Source: Phialocephala subalpina (lineage: Eukaryota > Ascomycota > Leotiomycetes > Helotiales > Mollisiaceae). Taken from it: 64,000 nucleotides of DNA. Every line of letters starts with the position of its first letter. The stretch's first letter is position 1. Both the position numbers and the translations under genes were made by a program. Under the pieces are notes generated by a model that searched no databases, had not been told where the DNA came from, and was given only the letters and a program-made list of their open reading frames with translations. Positions 24,030-35,029 of this stretch are shown here, one piece after another. The DNA is taken from contig FJOG01000013.1 in the NCBI GenBank assembly GCA_900073065.1, positions 1,361,674-1,425,673 of the forward strand, in the 5' to 3' direction.

Positions 24030-24701
24030 ATGAGTTCCTCCTTGAACAACGATATAGTTCTCTATACGGCGCAAGGTCCCTCTTCCGCCGGCACCAGCCG
24101 CCGGATCCAGCGCGCAGTCGCTCACGGCGCACAAGCTCCTGAAGACATCAACAAGCAAGATACGAACGAGCAAAATACCAACGGGAAAGAAACCAACGAA
24201 CAAGACACCGGCAAACCGATGAAGAACCAAAAGACTACATTGTCGACCCTTCCAACAGATATTATCCTCCTCGTGTCCGATCACCTCAATCCCATCGAGT
24301 CTACCTGCCTTGCCTTGGCACTAAAGAGCTTCTATCTCTTCCACCGAGCCAAGCATGGCAAAGTTAGCCTATTAGAATGCCCCAGAAACGAAGACCCTCC
24401 CCTCGCTGTACTCCTAAAAAGCTATTTCCCTGGTCTGATATACTACCCTATAGTCAATAAGTTTGTCACCTTCCGGAGACGCGTTCAGCTGGATTGGGAG
24501 TGGCGTGAGCAAAGCTTTGACCGAATTTGCGATGACGATAGCACGCCAGAGCAGTCGAAAGCTCGAAGGGGTCGGACAAAGGGAAAAGCTAGGATTTGGA
24601 CATTTAAGGAATACAATGACGGGATCAGCAATTCGTTGAGAGCGCCCCACGTTTATCCAATTATACGCAATGAATGGGGACTGATTACTAGACGCTACTA
24701 A
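24030..24701 (+). CDS. F-box-like array member 2
   Basis: One exon, 223 residues, apparently intact. An N-terminal linker of about 70 residues is rich in Asn, Thr, Asp and Lys, with short degenerate repeats around EQNTNGKETNEQDTGK. The array block follows: TLSTLPTDIILLVSDHLNPI, STCLALALKSFYLFHRAKHG, SYFPGLIYYPIVNKFVTFRR. A basic tail of about 75 residues contains KARRGRTKGKARI. The tail shares no obvious similarity with member 1, so the conserved part is the F-box-like block plus FPGL segment and the ends vary. Confidence 0.72.
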   Translation: MSSSLNNDIVLYTAQGPSSAGTSRRIQRAVAHGAQAPEDINKQDTNEQNTNGKETNEQDTGKPMKNQKTTLSTLPTDIILLVSDHLNPIESTCLALALKSFYLFHRAKHGKVSLLECPRNEDPPLAVLLKSYFPGLIYYPIVNKFVTFRRRVQLDWEWREQSFDRICDDDSTPEQSKARRGRTKGKARIWTFKEYNDGISNSLRAPHVYPIIRNEWGLITRRY

Positions 24702-25093
24702 TCTCCTGGCTCTTTTGAGATGGCTTCTGTTGTTGATCGGATTGGGGTCTCATGTCAGAGCTTGGTCCGGGAATCTTTGAGATTGGTTGCTCTGTTTTGT
24801 GCTTTCTTTAGGTTGAGAATGGAGAACTTTATTATCTACCAGGCTGAAGGACATTCGTACTTGAACACTGTTGACCTCTGTATAATATGGCCCTCCTCAA
24901 ATATCGCATCATCCAACTCGTTCGCCGAAACCTTTCGAGCAACGCACAAAAATAGACATCCTCAAAACAAGACAACGCGTAACGATCAACCGTCACACTT
25001 TCAATTCCCTTTTCAAGTCTCCAGTACGCACACTTCCTTACAAACAATCTTCTATTACCGCACTCTTCGCAAGAATTCATTCGCTCAAGCGCA
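24702..25093. other. Intergenic between array members 2 and 3
   Basis: No gene recognised; probable promoter of the broken member 3. Confidence 0.35.
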
Positions 25094-25581
25094 ATGGCTT
25101 CCACCTCCATCGACACTCCCTCTTCGAGCACTACTTCTTCCTCGATCAACGCTTCCTCCCCGAATAGCGTCAATTTCTCTGCAGCTATGTCGGCCACCGC
25201 TACAAACAACGAAGAGGCTCAAGCCAAGGCGCAAGAGACATGCAACACCAAGGAAAGGACCACCCTCACCACCCTCCCCTCCAAAATCCATCTCGTCCTC
25301 TTCGACCACCTCGGCGCGGCAACACCAACTTTCCTTGGACTCACAAAACAAAACCTTTTACGCCTTACACCGAGCTAAGAATGGCACCGTCGATCTCACC
25401 ACCGGCCTTGATGGCATCGATACTCAACTCTCGGTAATTCTTCCCGGGACTCGTTTTCTGGGAGTCCAAGAAGAATTTTGTCACCCCGGAATGTCATAAA
25501 GTACTGAAGCAAAAGGAGAGAGTTAGGATGCAAGATTTCTGCTTTTACACTGAGATGATGTTCCGTAAGGAGAGGCGCTAG
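25094..25581 (+). pseudogene. F-box-like array member 3, two frameshifts
   Basis: The frame opens with a Ser/Thr-rich linker (MASTSIDTPSSSTTSSS) and reaches TLPSKIHLVLFDHLG. It then loses register at the adenine-rich stretch near 25346-25352. The next family block (FYALHRAKNGTVDLTTG) continues in another frame. A second shift near 25430 moves the last block (FFPGLVFWESKKNFVTPE) to a third frame, which ends at TAG 25579-25581. All three family blocks are therefore present in order but in three frames. No GT-AG intron explains either shift, so the copy is most likely dead unless the assembly has two indel errors. Confidence 0.75.
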
Positions 25582-26210
25582 TTCTTTCGATGATGATCTG
25601 ATCTGGAATATTGGAGGTCGCCATCGAGCAATTGTGCCTTTCGTGAACTTGGAAGGGTGAATGTGCAAACATCTCTTTTTGGCTTTGAAGATCGGGAACG
25701 GGGTGGTGTTAGTAGTGGAAGGGAGGGGACGGGAGGTCATTTTGGGAACGTGGCAGCTACTGGTATTCGAGATGTCCTCGGCTACTTTGAACAATGCAAG
25801 ACTTTGTGACGAAACCGAATGGGACGAACAAACACGTGAATACAAGTTAAAGGTTGAATACCGGTAATTGTACAAGTTGTGATACGTCACACGTCTTACG
25901 GTTCCCAAAACATCTCGAGGAACACACAAATCCGTACCACCGTCAAAACAGAACAAACGCGCAACAGTAACTAATTGATCTTGCGAGTCCTTGGATTGCC
26001 ACGTGTACTGCAAAGCTAGAACGCGGCCTCTTCGCTTTGCGAACCCTTCAACGTACAATACCTTAACACCTACCTCTGCAAGACGAGACCTCAACTCAAC
26101 ACTTCTACTTCTTCGCCATCTCCTCCTCATCCACGAAGAATCATTCGACTGCTGTCAACGACGAAGCCCCGAACACGGTTACCCGAACCTCCCAAGCTAC
26201 TGTCCGCAAT
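25582..26210. other. Intergenic between array members 3 and 4
   Basis: Nothing coding recognised; flanking DNA of two decayed copies. Confidence 0.35.
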
Positions 26211-26593
26211 TACCATGAAGCCCTCGAGGACGTCAATCGAAACTTTTGCAGAGACCCGCCTTGTGCTCTCTTCCAGACGAAGTCAAGCTCATGATCTTCA
26301 ACAACCTACCAAAAAATAGCTCTATCTGCCTTGAACTCGCTTGCAAGGCGTTCTACTTCCTCTACTGAGAAAGTCATGGCACTGTCAAACTCAATAATCG
26401 CTTGAGGAAGTCTGAACCTTGTCTTTGCGAGCTCATTTATCGATTCTTCCCGGGATTGTTCTACCAAGAAGATTTGGAGAAGTTCGTCACGGAAGAGCGC
26501 CGCTTTCAGCTGTTGAACCCGGAAGAGAGCGTGGTTTCTTGTTGGTCTGCAAGAAAGGGTTGCGTACAGTATCTAGAGGAAGTTATGGACTAG
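26211..26593 (+). pseudogene. F-box-like array member 4, in-frame stop and lost start
   Basis: The conserved block reads CSLPDEVKLMIFNNLP, then ICLELACKAFYFLY, followed by TGA at 26366-26368 exactly where the family has the Arg of LHRAK. The same frame resumes as ESHGTVKLNNRL and continues through RFFPGLFYQEDLEKFVTEE to TAG 26591-26593. The only nearby upstream ATG (about 26214) is in a different frame. One substitution at the Arg codon (CGA to TGA) would explain the stop. This is a recognisable but non-functional copy. Confidence 0.75.
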
Positions 26594-27095
26594 CAGCAAT
26601 GGAGGGAGGTGCTTTTGATGCACCAGTGACGTGTATACAAGAATGCGGGACGTGGGACTTTCGTGATAGCCTGGGTCAACATTGATACACACGGGACTCA
26701 TAATTCTCTTAGGACGCTGAGAGAAGTCCGTGTGTTTAATTGTAGCGGTGCACAAGTTACCTGGTATCGTGTCATATAAGTCTAAGCTACATGTCTTCGG
26801 CGACTCTCACGAATGCCAATCAGTCTACACAACCCTATTCGTTGCCCACTACATGTGATGTGAAAACTTGACTCTATATTAACTGAAGTTCCTGCCAAAT
26901 ATTGTCTGCATGTAACTTTCACCTTTGATCCTTGCAAGGAATATTTCTTGGACTGTTTTTTCTCCCATCGTATCTACTTACGCAATTCCTTTGAACACCA
27001 GGCAGGAGAATCCTCATTTCACAAGGCGATAACCCATCGGCCTCTTCAATCCGCGGTCTCACCTAATCTCTGTCAACATCTTGCGCTCTGTCGCG
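26594..27095. other. Intergenic between array members 4 and 5
   Basis: Nothing recognised. Confidence 0.35.
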
Positions 27096-27655
27096 ATGTC
27101 TTCATTCGAGATTAAACCTTTCGAATATTACACAGTATGAGGCCTCGAGTAAAAGAGTTCAAGATGCCAAAATCTCGAACGAAGTCCGCAATGGAAAAGA
27201 CTCTCCGCCATCTTTGTCTACCATCCCAGGAAAATTAAAGTTTTTGATCTTCGACATCCTCGACCCGGCTAGTTCTGCATGTCTTGGATTGACATCGAAA
27301 GAATTCTACGCTCTTCGCCGAGCCAAGCATGGCACTGTCGAATTCACAACCCGTTCCACTTCCAACGAACCCGAGCAGTTTGTGACGACTCTTTTCGTCC
27401 TATTGCGTGAATTCTTCCCCGGACTTCGATTTAATGAAGCTATGAAGAAATTCGTCCCCTGACACCGATATGTAGCTTCGGAGCTAGAACGAGAGGAGCA
27501 AGAGGAGAGAACTCGTCTGGAATTTGAGGCAAGTTGCGAGATGGAGGATCGTAAACTGAGTACCACGAGCAAATCGAGCATGAAGGGCGTCATCGTTTAT
27601 TTAAGGAGGAATTCGAGAGGTTTGATCAGATCCTTGAGCGCTGGGATGAGTTTTG
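27096..27655 (+). pseudogene. F-box-like array member 5, frameshift and premature stop
   Basis: ATG 27096 (MSSFEIKPFEYYTV, then stop) is followed in another frame by an open segment leading into LSTIPGKLKFLIFDILDPAS, ACLGLTSKEFYALRRAKHG, then EFFPGLRFNEAMKKFVP and TGA at 27460-27462. The stop falls just after KFV, where other members continue as TPERR. The same frame stays open afterwards with a Glu/Arg-rich tail (ELEREEQEERTRLEFE) that resembles the coiled tail of member 1. I found no intron that links the ATG frame to the F-box frame. A short functional protein starting within 27140-27214 cannot be excluded. Confidence 0.6.
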
Positions 27656-28072
27656 ATGGCTTAGGAGATGCGAATACTTCGGGATAGCTTCTTTCGCAGG
27701 AATTAGGGCGGTAGGGAACAATAGTGAAGCTTGCTGAAGGATTTACAAGCCTTGGGAGATTTGTGTCTTTGCCTCCCTAGCTAGCAATACAAGAATTTAC
27801 AAAGATCCATTGCCACGTGAAGGCAGACTCAAGCTCGGCTAATTTTGATGGCAGCGGCATCGAGGCTAAAATCTCGAAATGCATTCGACTTTTGAGCAGC
27901 CAAGAACTACTGGGGTTAGAGATTACCTCGAGCACGCATGCTCTTCTTTGCCAAAATCCTCAAGGAAGAGCTTTGAGTATCAAGGAAATTCAACAGTACC
28001 CACTCCTCCCCACAAAGCAAACACACTGCTAACACTTCCAGATTTCCAAGCCACGTCTTCAACACTACCACA
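27656..28072. other. Intergenic between array members 5 and 6
   Basis: Nothing recognised beyond a probable promoter for member 6. Confidence 0.35.
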
Positions 28073-28561
28073 ATGTCAATCCGTCACCCCACCGATCTGA
28101 CTCTGGCTATGGCGGGCACCTTCGACACATCTCTCAGTTCCATCGAGGAGCAAGACGCAGAAGACGATTGCAAACCCGATCCCAGGAAAGCAAAGAAACT
28201 TACCTTGGACTCTCTTCCAGCCGACGTACTCCGTACCATCTTCGATGCTCTCCCTGATGTATCCTCTGTCTGTCTTGGCTTGACATGTACCGCCTTGTAT
28301 CCTCTCCATCGAGCCAAATATGGCACCGTCAAGCTTACACGCTTCATCGACTTCGGCAAAAGACACATTCGAATCACGGAACTTGTGCGAGACTTCTTCC
28401 CAGGGCTGATGTTCTACCCGAAGCTCAGCAAATACGTTTCGATATCCAGGTACCACCGTTTGACGTTGAAGGACCTCAAGGAGCATAGGAGACGTTACGG
28501 ATTGCCTCAAATTGGAGGGATACACGTGGTGGAGCAAGGGGAGGGGTGGTTAACTGATTGA
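28073..28561 (+). CDS. F-box-like array member 6
   Basis: One exon, 162 residues, intact and the best match to the array consensus. An acidic linker (EEQDAEDDCKPD) precedes the core TLDSLPADVLRTIFDALPDV, SVCLGLTCTALYPLHRAKYG and DFFPGLMFYPKLSKYVS. Only about 40 residues follow, ending GEGWLTD, so it lacks the charged helix of member 1. A second in-frame Met at residue 13 could be the true start. Taken as the reference copy for the family. Confidence 0.78.
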   Translation: MSIRHPTDLTLAMAGTFDTSLSSIEEQDAEDDCKPDPRKAKKLTLDSLPADVLRTIFDALPDVSSVCLGLTCTALYPLHRAKYGTVKLTRFIDFGKRHIRITELVRDFFPGLMFYPKLSKYVSISRYHRLTLKDLKEHRRRYGLPQIGGIHVVEQGEGWLTD

Positions 28562-28975
28562 TTGGAATGAATGGATGGTGGAGGGATTGGGCTTCTCTCT
28601 TCCTCGTTTATGATGATTAGAGTGAACTGGAACATCGGGACTTCCTGGACGTGGATTCTGTTTGGAAGGACCAGTGTTTGCTTGGGGGGTTGGATTGCAA
28701 GCCTGTTGAAGTCATCGTCTCCAACTTCTTTGGCAAACGAAAATGTTTCTTGTGAATATTGTTTGAACTACGCACGTGAGATTCTCGTCTACACATGTTC
28801 CTCAAAGTGCTTAAATAGCCTCCCTTCCTTTCTACGTTTCTTTCTTCCTTCCAACTCTACTGACCCGTTTGGACCTCAACCTCAACTTCAACTATGACTA
28901 CGAACTCCAACTACAGTCCCCATAACACAGAGAATCTCTTCAACAAACTTTACGAAAGCACTATCCTCGATCGCA
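28562..28975. other. Intergenic between array members 6 and 7
   Basis: Contains a CT-rich stretch and an ATG at 28894 opening a 69-codon frame (MTTNSNYSPHN) that may be an alternative N-terminus of member 7 if an intron was missed. Confidence 0.35.
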
Positions 28976-29407
28976 ATGAATTCTTCCATCTACACCGAAT
29001 CAAACAAGGCGCAATCCACCGTAGTCGCCCACCGCAAGCCTCAAGACAAAGTCAGCAAGTCGAACACCACACAAACAACGACTCTATGCACTCTCACTCC
29101 TGAAGTTCATCTCCTCATATTCGATCACCTCAATTTCGCAGACTCTACCCTACTAGGTCTTACCAACAAAAACTTCTATAAAATTCACCGAGGAAAGCAT
29201 GGCAAAGTTCCGCTCACTTCCAAGTCCGAAAGCATCGGCTCGCTTCCACTTTACGAAATCTTGCGGTATTGGTTCCCAAATCTTGAGTTTTATGTACATC
29301 TCAAGAAGTATGTCACGGAGGAGAGAATGTTGGAGTTATTGATGGATAGCATCAGATCCCGAGGCGCGAGGTATGCAAAAACTCGGTTCGGTCACAGGCT
29401 GAATTGA
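28976..29407 (+). CDS. F-box-like array member 7
   Basis: One exon, 143 residues. A polar linker of about 40 residues is followed by TLCTLTPEVHLLIFDHLNFA, STLLGLTNKNFYKIHRGKHG and YWFPNLEFYVHLKKYVTEER. Pro replaces Cys in the CLGLT motif region (TLLGLT) and FPNL replaces FPGL, so this is a diverged member. The tail is short and basic. The N-terminus is uncertain because an upstream ATG in another frame has a good leader. Confidence 0.7.
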   Translation: MNSSIYTESNKAQSTVVAHRKPQDKVSKSNTTQTTTLCTLTPEVHLLIFDHLNFADSTLLGLTNKNFYKIHRGKHGKVPLTSKSESIGSLPLYEILRYWFPNLEFYVHLKKYVTEERMLELLMDSIRSRGARYAKTRFGHRLN

Positions 29408-29860
29408 GTGGGACATGGACAAGGGACGAGGTACGGGGGAAGAAGGGTTGAGGGAGGCTGCACAGAGGGAAGTTTGCTGTGTTGGATTATGAACACAAAT
29501 TTTAGAACTACCGTAGTGGGACTGGGTTTGTGTCGGGAATGTTGTCGGCTTGAGGTTGGGAAAGTAGACGATAACAATTGACGACTTGAGAGCATTTGCA
29601 AAATGTCCAGTTCCTGTGAGTGGTGAATGATAGGACCGTATCCCGTATAAGGGGCCAGGTTGTTCCGTTTCTCACGTGGTGATTGCGTACTGTAGATAAA
29701 AAACCGGGCAAGAGAGGCGCGTTTTTGTTTCGCGATTTTTCAACAATCCTTCCGCTCTCCACGTTGACGACGGCAAACAGAAATGTATTGGTATGCATCA
29801 CTAATCCAAATATATCTATCACGACTGACTTCATAAAGTCCGCTGTACGAGAGAAAGAAG
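29408..29860. other. Intergenic between array members 7 and 8
   Basis: Nothing recognised. Confidence 0.35.
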
Positions 29861-30487
29861 ATGCCTCCGAGTTCCGAGTCGAGCTCCCGGCTACTGAAGC
29901 TAGAGCGCTTTGCAAGTCTGCCAAGCGACGACGATGGCAGGAGAGAGCCTAGTTCCACAGAACGGGCTACTTCCAAGATTCTTCAGCGTAGTAAGGATGT
30001 TGAGAATGATTGCGGTACATAAATACAATGATTCTTGCCAGCAATCTGCCCAATATCTAACGTGTTTCCAGACATTGCCAAAGTCGATCATGACCGAATC
30101 TCGAAGCTGCCAATGGAGTTGAAGATGTCGATCGCTAACCACTTGGACGACGTCAGCGCTACATGTCTCAGACTGACCTGTACTAATTTCTACGAAGCAT
30201 ACAGGGGATTCCTTCCTCGAGTATTGCCATGGAATCGTTCGTGGTTCGGCCCTAACCTCAAAGTCAAGCTCAATTGGTATACCGCGTGCGAGCCGTATCG
30301 ACAACTGGGTGATCTGTTGCAGTCTGATGCATTCTTTGGCGAATTAGTATGCTTCAATGGAGGACTTACAACTGGTGCCAAGTTTGTCACAAAGAAAAGA
30401 TTGATGGGGATACGTGCAGCTGAAGCCGCGGAGGTCAAGCGTCTGGACATTAGGCGTTTGCCATGGGATCCTGCCAGCAGGCGCTGA
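29861..30487 (+). CDS. F-box-like array member 8
   Basis: Exon 1 (29861-30014) and exon 2 (30072-30487) flank a 57-base GT-AG intron and give 189 residues. The N-terminal exon is a Ser/Arg/Asp-rich linker (MPPSSESSSRLLKLERF). The second exon starts the F-box-like block: ISKLPMELKMSIANHLDDV, ATCLRLTCTNFYEAYRG. The HRAKHG motif is not kept and FFPGL has become FFGEL, followed by KFVTKKRL. It is one of the more diverged copies, but the open frame and clean splice sites suggest an expressed gene. Confidence 0.72.
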
Positions 30488-30945
30488 TTCAGACATTAAT
30501 GGACACTTGACTTGCTTCAGATTTGGGTTCATGCTTGAGAGTCATGTTGTCTTGCGAGATACAGCCATCTACTTCGTAATGCATGACAGTTTCTTCCGCA
30601 GAGGCGCGTAAACAATGAAATCTTAGAACAATCACCTTTGCACTTGTGACTTCGGTATGATTAGTCTATCTGGTAGTGCACTTGTGAGCACACCAATCTT
30701 CGCGTGTGTAATTTACTGTATGATGAACATGAGTGAAGTCGTGCCCGCTTGAAAAGATCTGGTCGTCGTGGCACTCATCTTATATAAAGATTGCTATGAT
30801 CTCGTGAACCCCACTTCGAGATCCCACAACCATTCTAAAATTCTTCTTGCGTAATCACTAAAACTTCGACCTCTCTACATCACATCTTCCTCCATACATA
30901 TCAGCCAGGATGTCTTCTAGCTATACTCAGTTCTAGAAAGGAACA
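30488..30945. other. Intergenic between array members 8 and 9
   Basis: A TATATAAAG stretch near 30780 and a CT-rich leader suggest a promoter for member 9. Confidence 0.4.
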
Positions 30946-31231
30946 ATGTCGAACTCCTTGAAAGATATAGGTGTAGAGGAGGAAAATCTTACCGCCACTT
31001 CCACTCCAGCAGACAGTATGCCTCTAGCATAATGAATACCGAAACGAATTAACTGATACAGTACTTGATATAGTCTCTTGCGATCGCGACTTCATGAAAC
31101 GTCTTCCCGCCGAGATCCATCTCGCAATTTTCTCCTATATGGACTGCGTCACAGCCACCTGCTATTCTCGTGTTGTGGGAGATAGATCACTGGTTCCGTA
31201 TCGGGAGCTGATTGTCTCACGGAAAGGGTGA
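30946..31231 (+). CDS. F-box-like array member 9, short and possibly truncated
   Basis: Exon 1 (30946-31015) and exon 2 (31062-31231) join across a 46-base intron as TPAD-ILDIVSCDRDF. The block KRLPAEIHLAIFSYMDCV, then ATCYSRVVGDRSLVPYRE, matches the F-box half. The frame then stops at TGA 31229-31231 before any FPGL segment. Another frame immediately downstream (31228-31542) is open for 104 codons, but no splice pair I tried connects it in register. The gene may therefore be truncated by a frameshift near 31228, or may have a 3' exon that I could not place. Confidence 0.45.
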
Positions 31232-31542
31232 GGTGCTGTCCAAGTAATAATTTGGCAGACTATATACATATGGTGAAAGAGCGCTGGGACGGTGAACATG
31301 GTCATGCTTGTGCATCGCAAATCAATCAAGCGAATTTCAGGAATCGTGCTCTGATTCTATTCAACGCAACTATGGAGGAGGTGGTAATGAAACTAGAGGT
31401 TCATAAATCCCCGAAAACCCTCGTGGTGTGTTACGAAGAGCGAGTCGAAGCGGCGTGGCGTGGGCTTGTAGAAACTGGGGAACTCAAACAAGACCAGGTC
31501 ATTTGGCTTGAACGGCATGAGCAAGGAGTGGTGTTCGGGTAA

Positions 31543-32060
31543 GGGTCATGAGCGGCTTGGGAGGGCAGCGATCCAATATTCTTTATATGCTAGTGATAGA
31601 AGTAGACGGTTGCAGAGTTGTGGGATTGTGGACGTTTCTCTGTCGAGTTGGTTGGGCACACTGCGTTTCGCGACTCAAACTCCGGAGGAAATCGCCACAA
31701 ATTTGCGTATCAAGTCCTAGTAATGAAACTTTTCACTCCAATCAGCGTCACAAGCACGCTCTGAACTTTGGAATAGAGCTCCTTGTTGTCCGCATCCTAC
31801 AATCCAAATTGTGTCATTGTCCGTGATGCCGGTGGAGATGCACGAAATTAAGCGAGCCACTTTGAAAAGGAGGCCGAGCGGAGGCGAGACATCTCCGCGC
31901 GACCAAGCTAAATTTTCCTCCGCGGAAATAACTTCGCAACCGCACACGAATTGAAGGAACTTGATGATACCAAGGGAAGGGCTTCAATCATCAAGTCTGA
32001 GACTACAATCTCGAAAATCGCAGCAGCGAAGCACAACATTACGGTTAATTTCCATTGATT
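31543..32060. other. Intergenic between array members 9 and 10
   Basis: Nothing recognised. Confidence 0.35.
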
Positions 32061-32657
32061 ATGAACGCGGGAAGCAAGGAAGTTGAATTTAAGAGAATGG
32101 ATGACAATATAAATGACTGCAAATGGCCAGTGGAGTCGAAGGAAATCATGTATGGGATTAAGGCAGACGAGGGTGGGCGGTTCGGAAAAAGCGAACTCAG
32201 CATTGATCTAACATGTATAGAAATCCTTACTGCGGTCCCGAATGATCGGAATCGTGCCTCGATCACAAGTCTTCCCAACGAGCTTCTAATCCAGATATTA
32301 CAGCCGGTTGGACCAGCTGCCTCAGCATGTGTGGGACTTGCATCCAAGATAATCTACACCGTTCATCGCGAAATGTACGGTAAAGTCGCGCTCAGGACCT
32401 CTCAAAATCTGTACCCAGGACAATGTCCCAACCAAGACTCGCACTTCAACGTAGCCCTATCAACCTATTTTCTGAGCTGGATGTCGCCAATGACCCTTTA
32501 CATCTACAGGTTAGACATGTTTGTGGACAAGAAGACGGTCTGGCAAGGTGGTTGGAGGTCGGCCGAAGATGCTTGTCGGATGGTGCAAAAGTACAAGGAC
32601 GAAACTCGCAAGGAGCTTGTGAAGTCCTGGGAAGCCGTTAAGCTGGGAGTTAAATAG
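32061..32657 (+). CDS. F-box-like array member 10
   Basis: One exon from ATG 32061, 198 residues. A long charged N-terminal linker (about 70 residues) precedes ITSLPNELLIQILQPVGPA, SACVGLASKIIYTVHREMYG and a diverged tail in which FFPGL has become FLSWM, followed by DMFVDKKTVW. The C-terminus is a Lys/Glu-rich helix (KYKDETRKELVKSWEAVK). An unspliced intron near 32215 (a GTATAG donor) cannot be ruled out. Confidence 0.66.
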   Translation: MNAGSKEVEFKRMDDNINDCKWPVESKEIMYGIKADEGGRFGKSELSIDLTCIEILTAVPNDRNRASITSLPNELLIQILQPVGPAASACVGLASKIIYTVHREMYGKVALRTSQNLYPGQCPNQDSHFNVALSTYFLSWMSPMTLYIYRLDMFVDKKTVWQGGWRSAEDACRMVQKYKDETRKELVKSWEAVKLGVK

Positions 32658-33179
32658 TCGGGGTTAGTTGAGAACGTAGTTCGATAGGTGGTTTGATTAA
32701 TTTTGTTGAGTTAGTGTCATTCTCTGTTCGAGGATCAACACTTAGCATAGTACAATAACGCTCAATAACACATCCCCATGATATCTGAACATCGTTTTTA
32801 CTTACTTATTTCAAAGTTGAGTCGATTTAACCTTACATTACACCGAGTTGAGTTAGTATCTATGTTGCCTGGCTTTCTTTGCATGTCAATAAGAAAGCAG
32901 ACAAGTGCCTCGTTCCTCTGGTATGTTCCACTCTAGGACCAGATGGATTCCGTCCGAACAAGGATAACATCATGAGCACCAAAAAGCTACGGGAAATCGC
33001 CTCATCGTCTGATCTTTTGGCCTCGGGGGGATTACGGACGGAAAACTTGCTCCTTGGTACCGAGTGGGGCATTCACCATTAGCAAAGCGCGTTTTCAACT
33101 TCTACCATACTTTCTCGAAGAGCCTTGATCTCTTCGCCTTGCGCAAATACTAACGAAGATCGATCTGCTTCCAGTCAAG
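32658..33179. other. Intergenic between array members 10 and 11
   Basis: Nothing recognised; the frame at 32879-33082 has no family features. Confidence 0.35.
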
Positions 33180-33864
33180 ATGGTTGATCAAGATCTTGAA
33201 AGCATTATCTCTCGAATTGCGTCGTTAAGCCTTGCAGACCCTCTGACACCAGATGTGACAAAGATGAAGAAGAAGCGCAAGATCTGCCTACCTTGCGACC
33301 AGGGACCTGTCCTTCAAGTTTCGCGTCGTAGAGCTGTCTCAAAGCAAAAGGCTTCAGCTGGTAATTGTACAACTCTTCCTTCGAAGGTCCTTGTTAACAT
33401 TCGAAACAGATCGAACTCCCAAGCTACCCCTTCACATCACCCGAATTCCCCCAGAGCTTCAGCTCTTGATCTTCGATCTTCTCGATCCAGTCTCTTCCAC
33501 CTGCTTCGGTCTCACATCCAAGTACTTTTACAACATTCACCGCGCCAGTCACGGTTCCGTCGGGCTGTGGGAACGCGATTCTCCTGAAGCGCGTCTCCAG
33601 CTTGGTGACATCCTGACTTCGTGGATTCCCAAACAACTAACTTACACGACTTCAGCTTCGAGATTTGTCGAGAAGGTAGCAATGAGAGATGGGAAGAGTA
33701 TTCTTGACGAATGGGATGATGAACCGAACTGGTCGGTTAAGAGTTCTTGGAATGAGGGGGCAGTGGAACGTAGGAGAGAGTTTCGGGAGGAGGAGTGTGG
33801 GTTTGTGAGCGATGATGAATATGATGAGATTGAGGGAAGTCGGAAAAGGAAACCTAGAGACTGA
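33180..33864 (+). CDS. F-box-like array member 11
   Basis: Exon 1 (33180-33360) and exon 2 (33410-33864) flank a 49-base intron and encode 211 residues. Exon 1 is a basic linker (KMKKKRKICLPCDQ). Exon 2 holds ITRIPPELQLLIFDLLDPV, STCFGLTSKYFYNIHRASHG and a shortened WIPKQLTY/RFVEKV segment in place of FFPGL/KFVT. The C-terminal 70 residues are strongly acidic and basic in turn (REFREEECGFVSDDEYDEIE, then RKRKPRD). The splice join restores frame exactly between the linker and the F-box block, which is strong support for the intron. Confidence 0.74.
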
Positions 33865-34131
33865 TCAGTGATCGTCTTTCCTGACAGAGTGTAGCGATAA
33901 GCACTGGGTGGGGGTGGAGGAGAAGAAAGGGTACGGGATGGAAGGGTTACGAGGTAGATGTCTCATGATGTAGATAGGTACTACTAAGGTAAGTCAGTAG
34001 GTAGGTAGCAGCAAAAATGAAGCCGGTGAACCACGAATACGCTGCTGACCTCGTATCCATTGAACAACTCTACGTCGAGCCACGTCGAAGGCAGCTAGTT
34101 GCATGCAATGCAAGCATACGAGCACCAAGTT

Positions 34132-35029
34132 TCAAGACCTCTTCATGTACCAAGCCAAAGCACCAACACCAACGACTCCCAAAACCAGAACCACCTTCTT
34201 CAAGACTCTTCTCGCTGAGATCCCCAATGAAATGTTAATCCTCTTCTGCAACTCAGCCGCATCATTAACCCTCGGAAACTCCACATCCGGAAAGTCCGCA
34301 CCCAAGAAATCGCACAAAGGCCCCCAACCATCCTTCAATCAAAGGCCAACAACCTCTCCTCCGGACACCACTTCTTCACATTGTCGTAGTGCTCTTGATA
34401 GGTCCGCCTCGCATTCTCCTCTAGCTCCTTCTGATTCTCCGCCTCAAACCACCCCCTAACCATCAATCTAGTCATAATCTGAAACTGCCCAAGATAATGA
34501 TAATCCATCATCGCTATCCCATGCATCACTGGCCAGAAAACGTTGCTGGACACTGTTTTCTGGAAAGACTTATACCAGGACTCAATTTCCCTCTCGACGA
34601 GGATGGCTTTGGCTTCTGGGTATGCCTTGATTAGTTCCTCAGAGAAGGCGATGCATGGCCAATCTGATAGTCCTTCATATTGACCTAGTAGATTATCGAA
34701 TTCCTCCCTTCCAAAGGGTGTGCTGTCGGATTGAGGCCACCATTTGTCTCGCATGCCTTGCTGCCACATCACGAGGTCGCGGGATTGAGTGAATATTGTG
34801 AAGCCGTGGGCAAATGGTTTGACACCCAGGATTTCGAGAGCGTGTTGGAGTGCTCGAGAATATCAGTAATTTTTCGGAATTTGAAAGGTGACCGAATGGC
34901 TTACAAGTTGTTCCAGTTCGTACCATGCTCAAGTTCATGACTATCATTGGCACTGTTCGTTTTCGAGTCCGAGGGTCAAGTTGGTGATCCTCCTCGAATA
35001 ACTCGGGGTATTTTTTCGTAGTCGGTCAT
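34132..35029 (-). pseudogene. Sulfotransferase-like (Sulfotransfer_4) protein, two frameshifts
   Basis: Recognisable P-loop sulfotransferase-like protein of the fungal Sulfotransfer_4 type. It has a phosphosulfate-loop equivalent VRTGTTSLQHALEILG across an intron, FGREEFDNLLGQYEGLSDWP, FSEELIKAYPEAKAILVERE, the paired SWYKSF motif, then KDGWGPLCDFLG and a C-terminal membrane anchor (VVLVLGVVGVGALAWYMKR). The start ATG is at 35029. An A6 run (35011-35016) puts the first codons out of frame with the rest. A second one-base shift near 34335 ends the main frame at LLAFD just before KDGW. Between the two shifts the frame is clean. Both breaks are one-base differences, so this is either a recent pseudogene or an assembly error. 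It sits between two members of the F-box-like array and has no relation to them. Confidence 0.75.
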
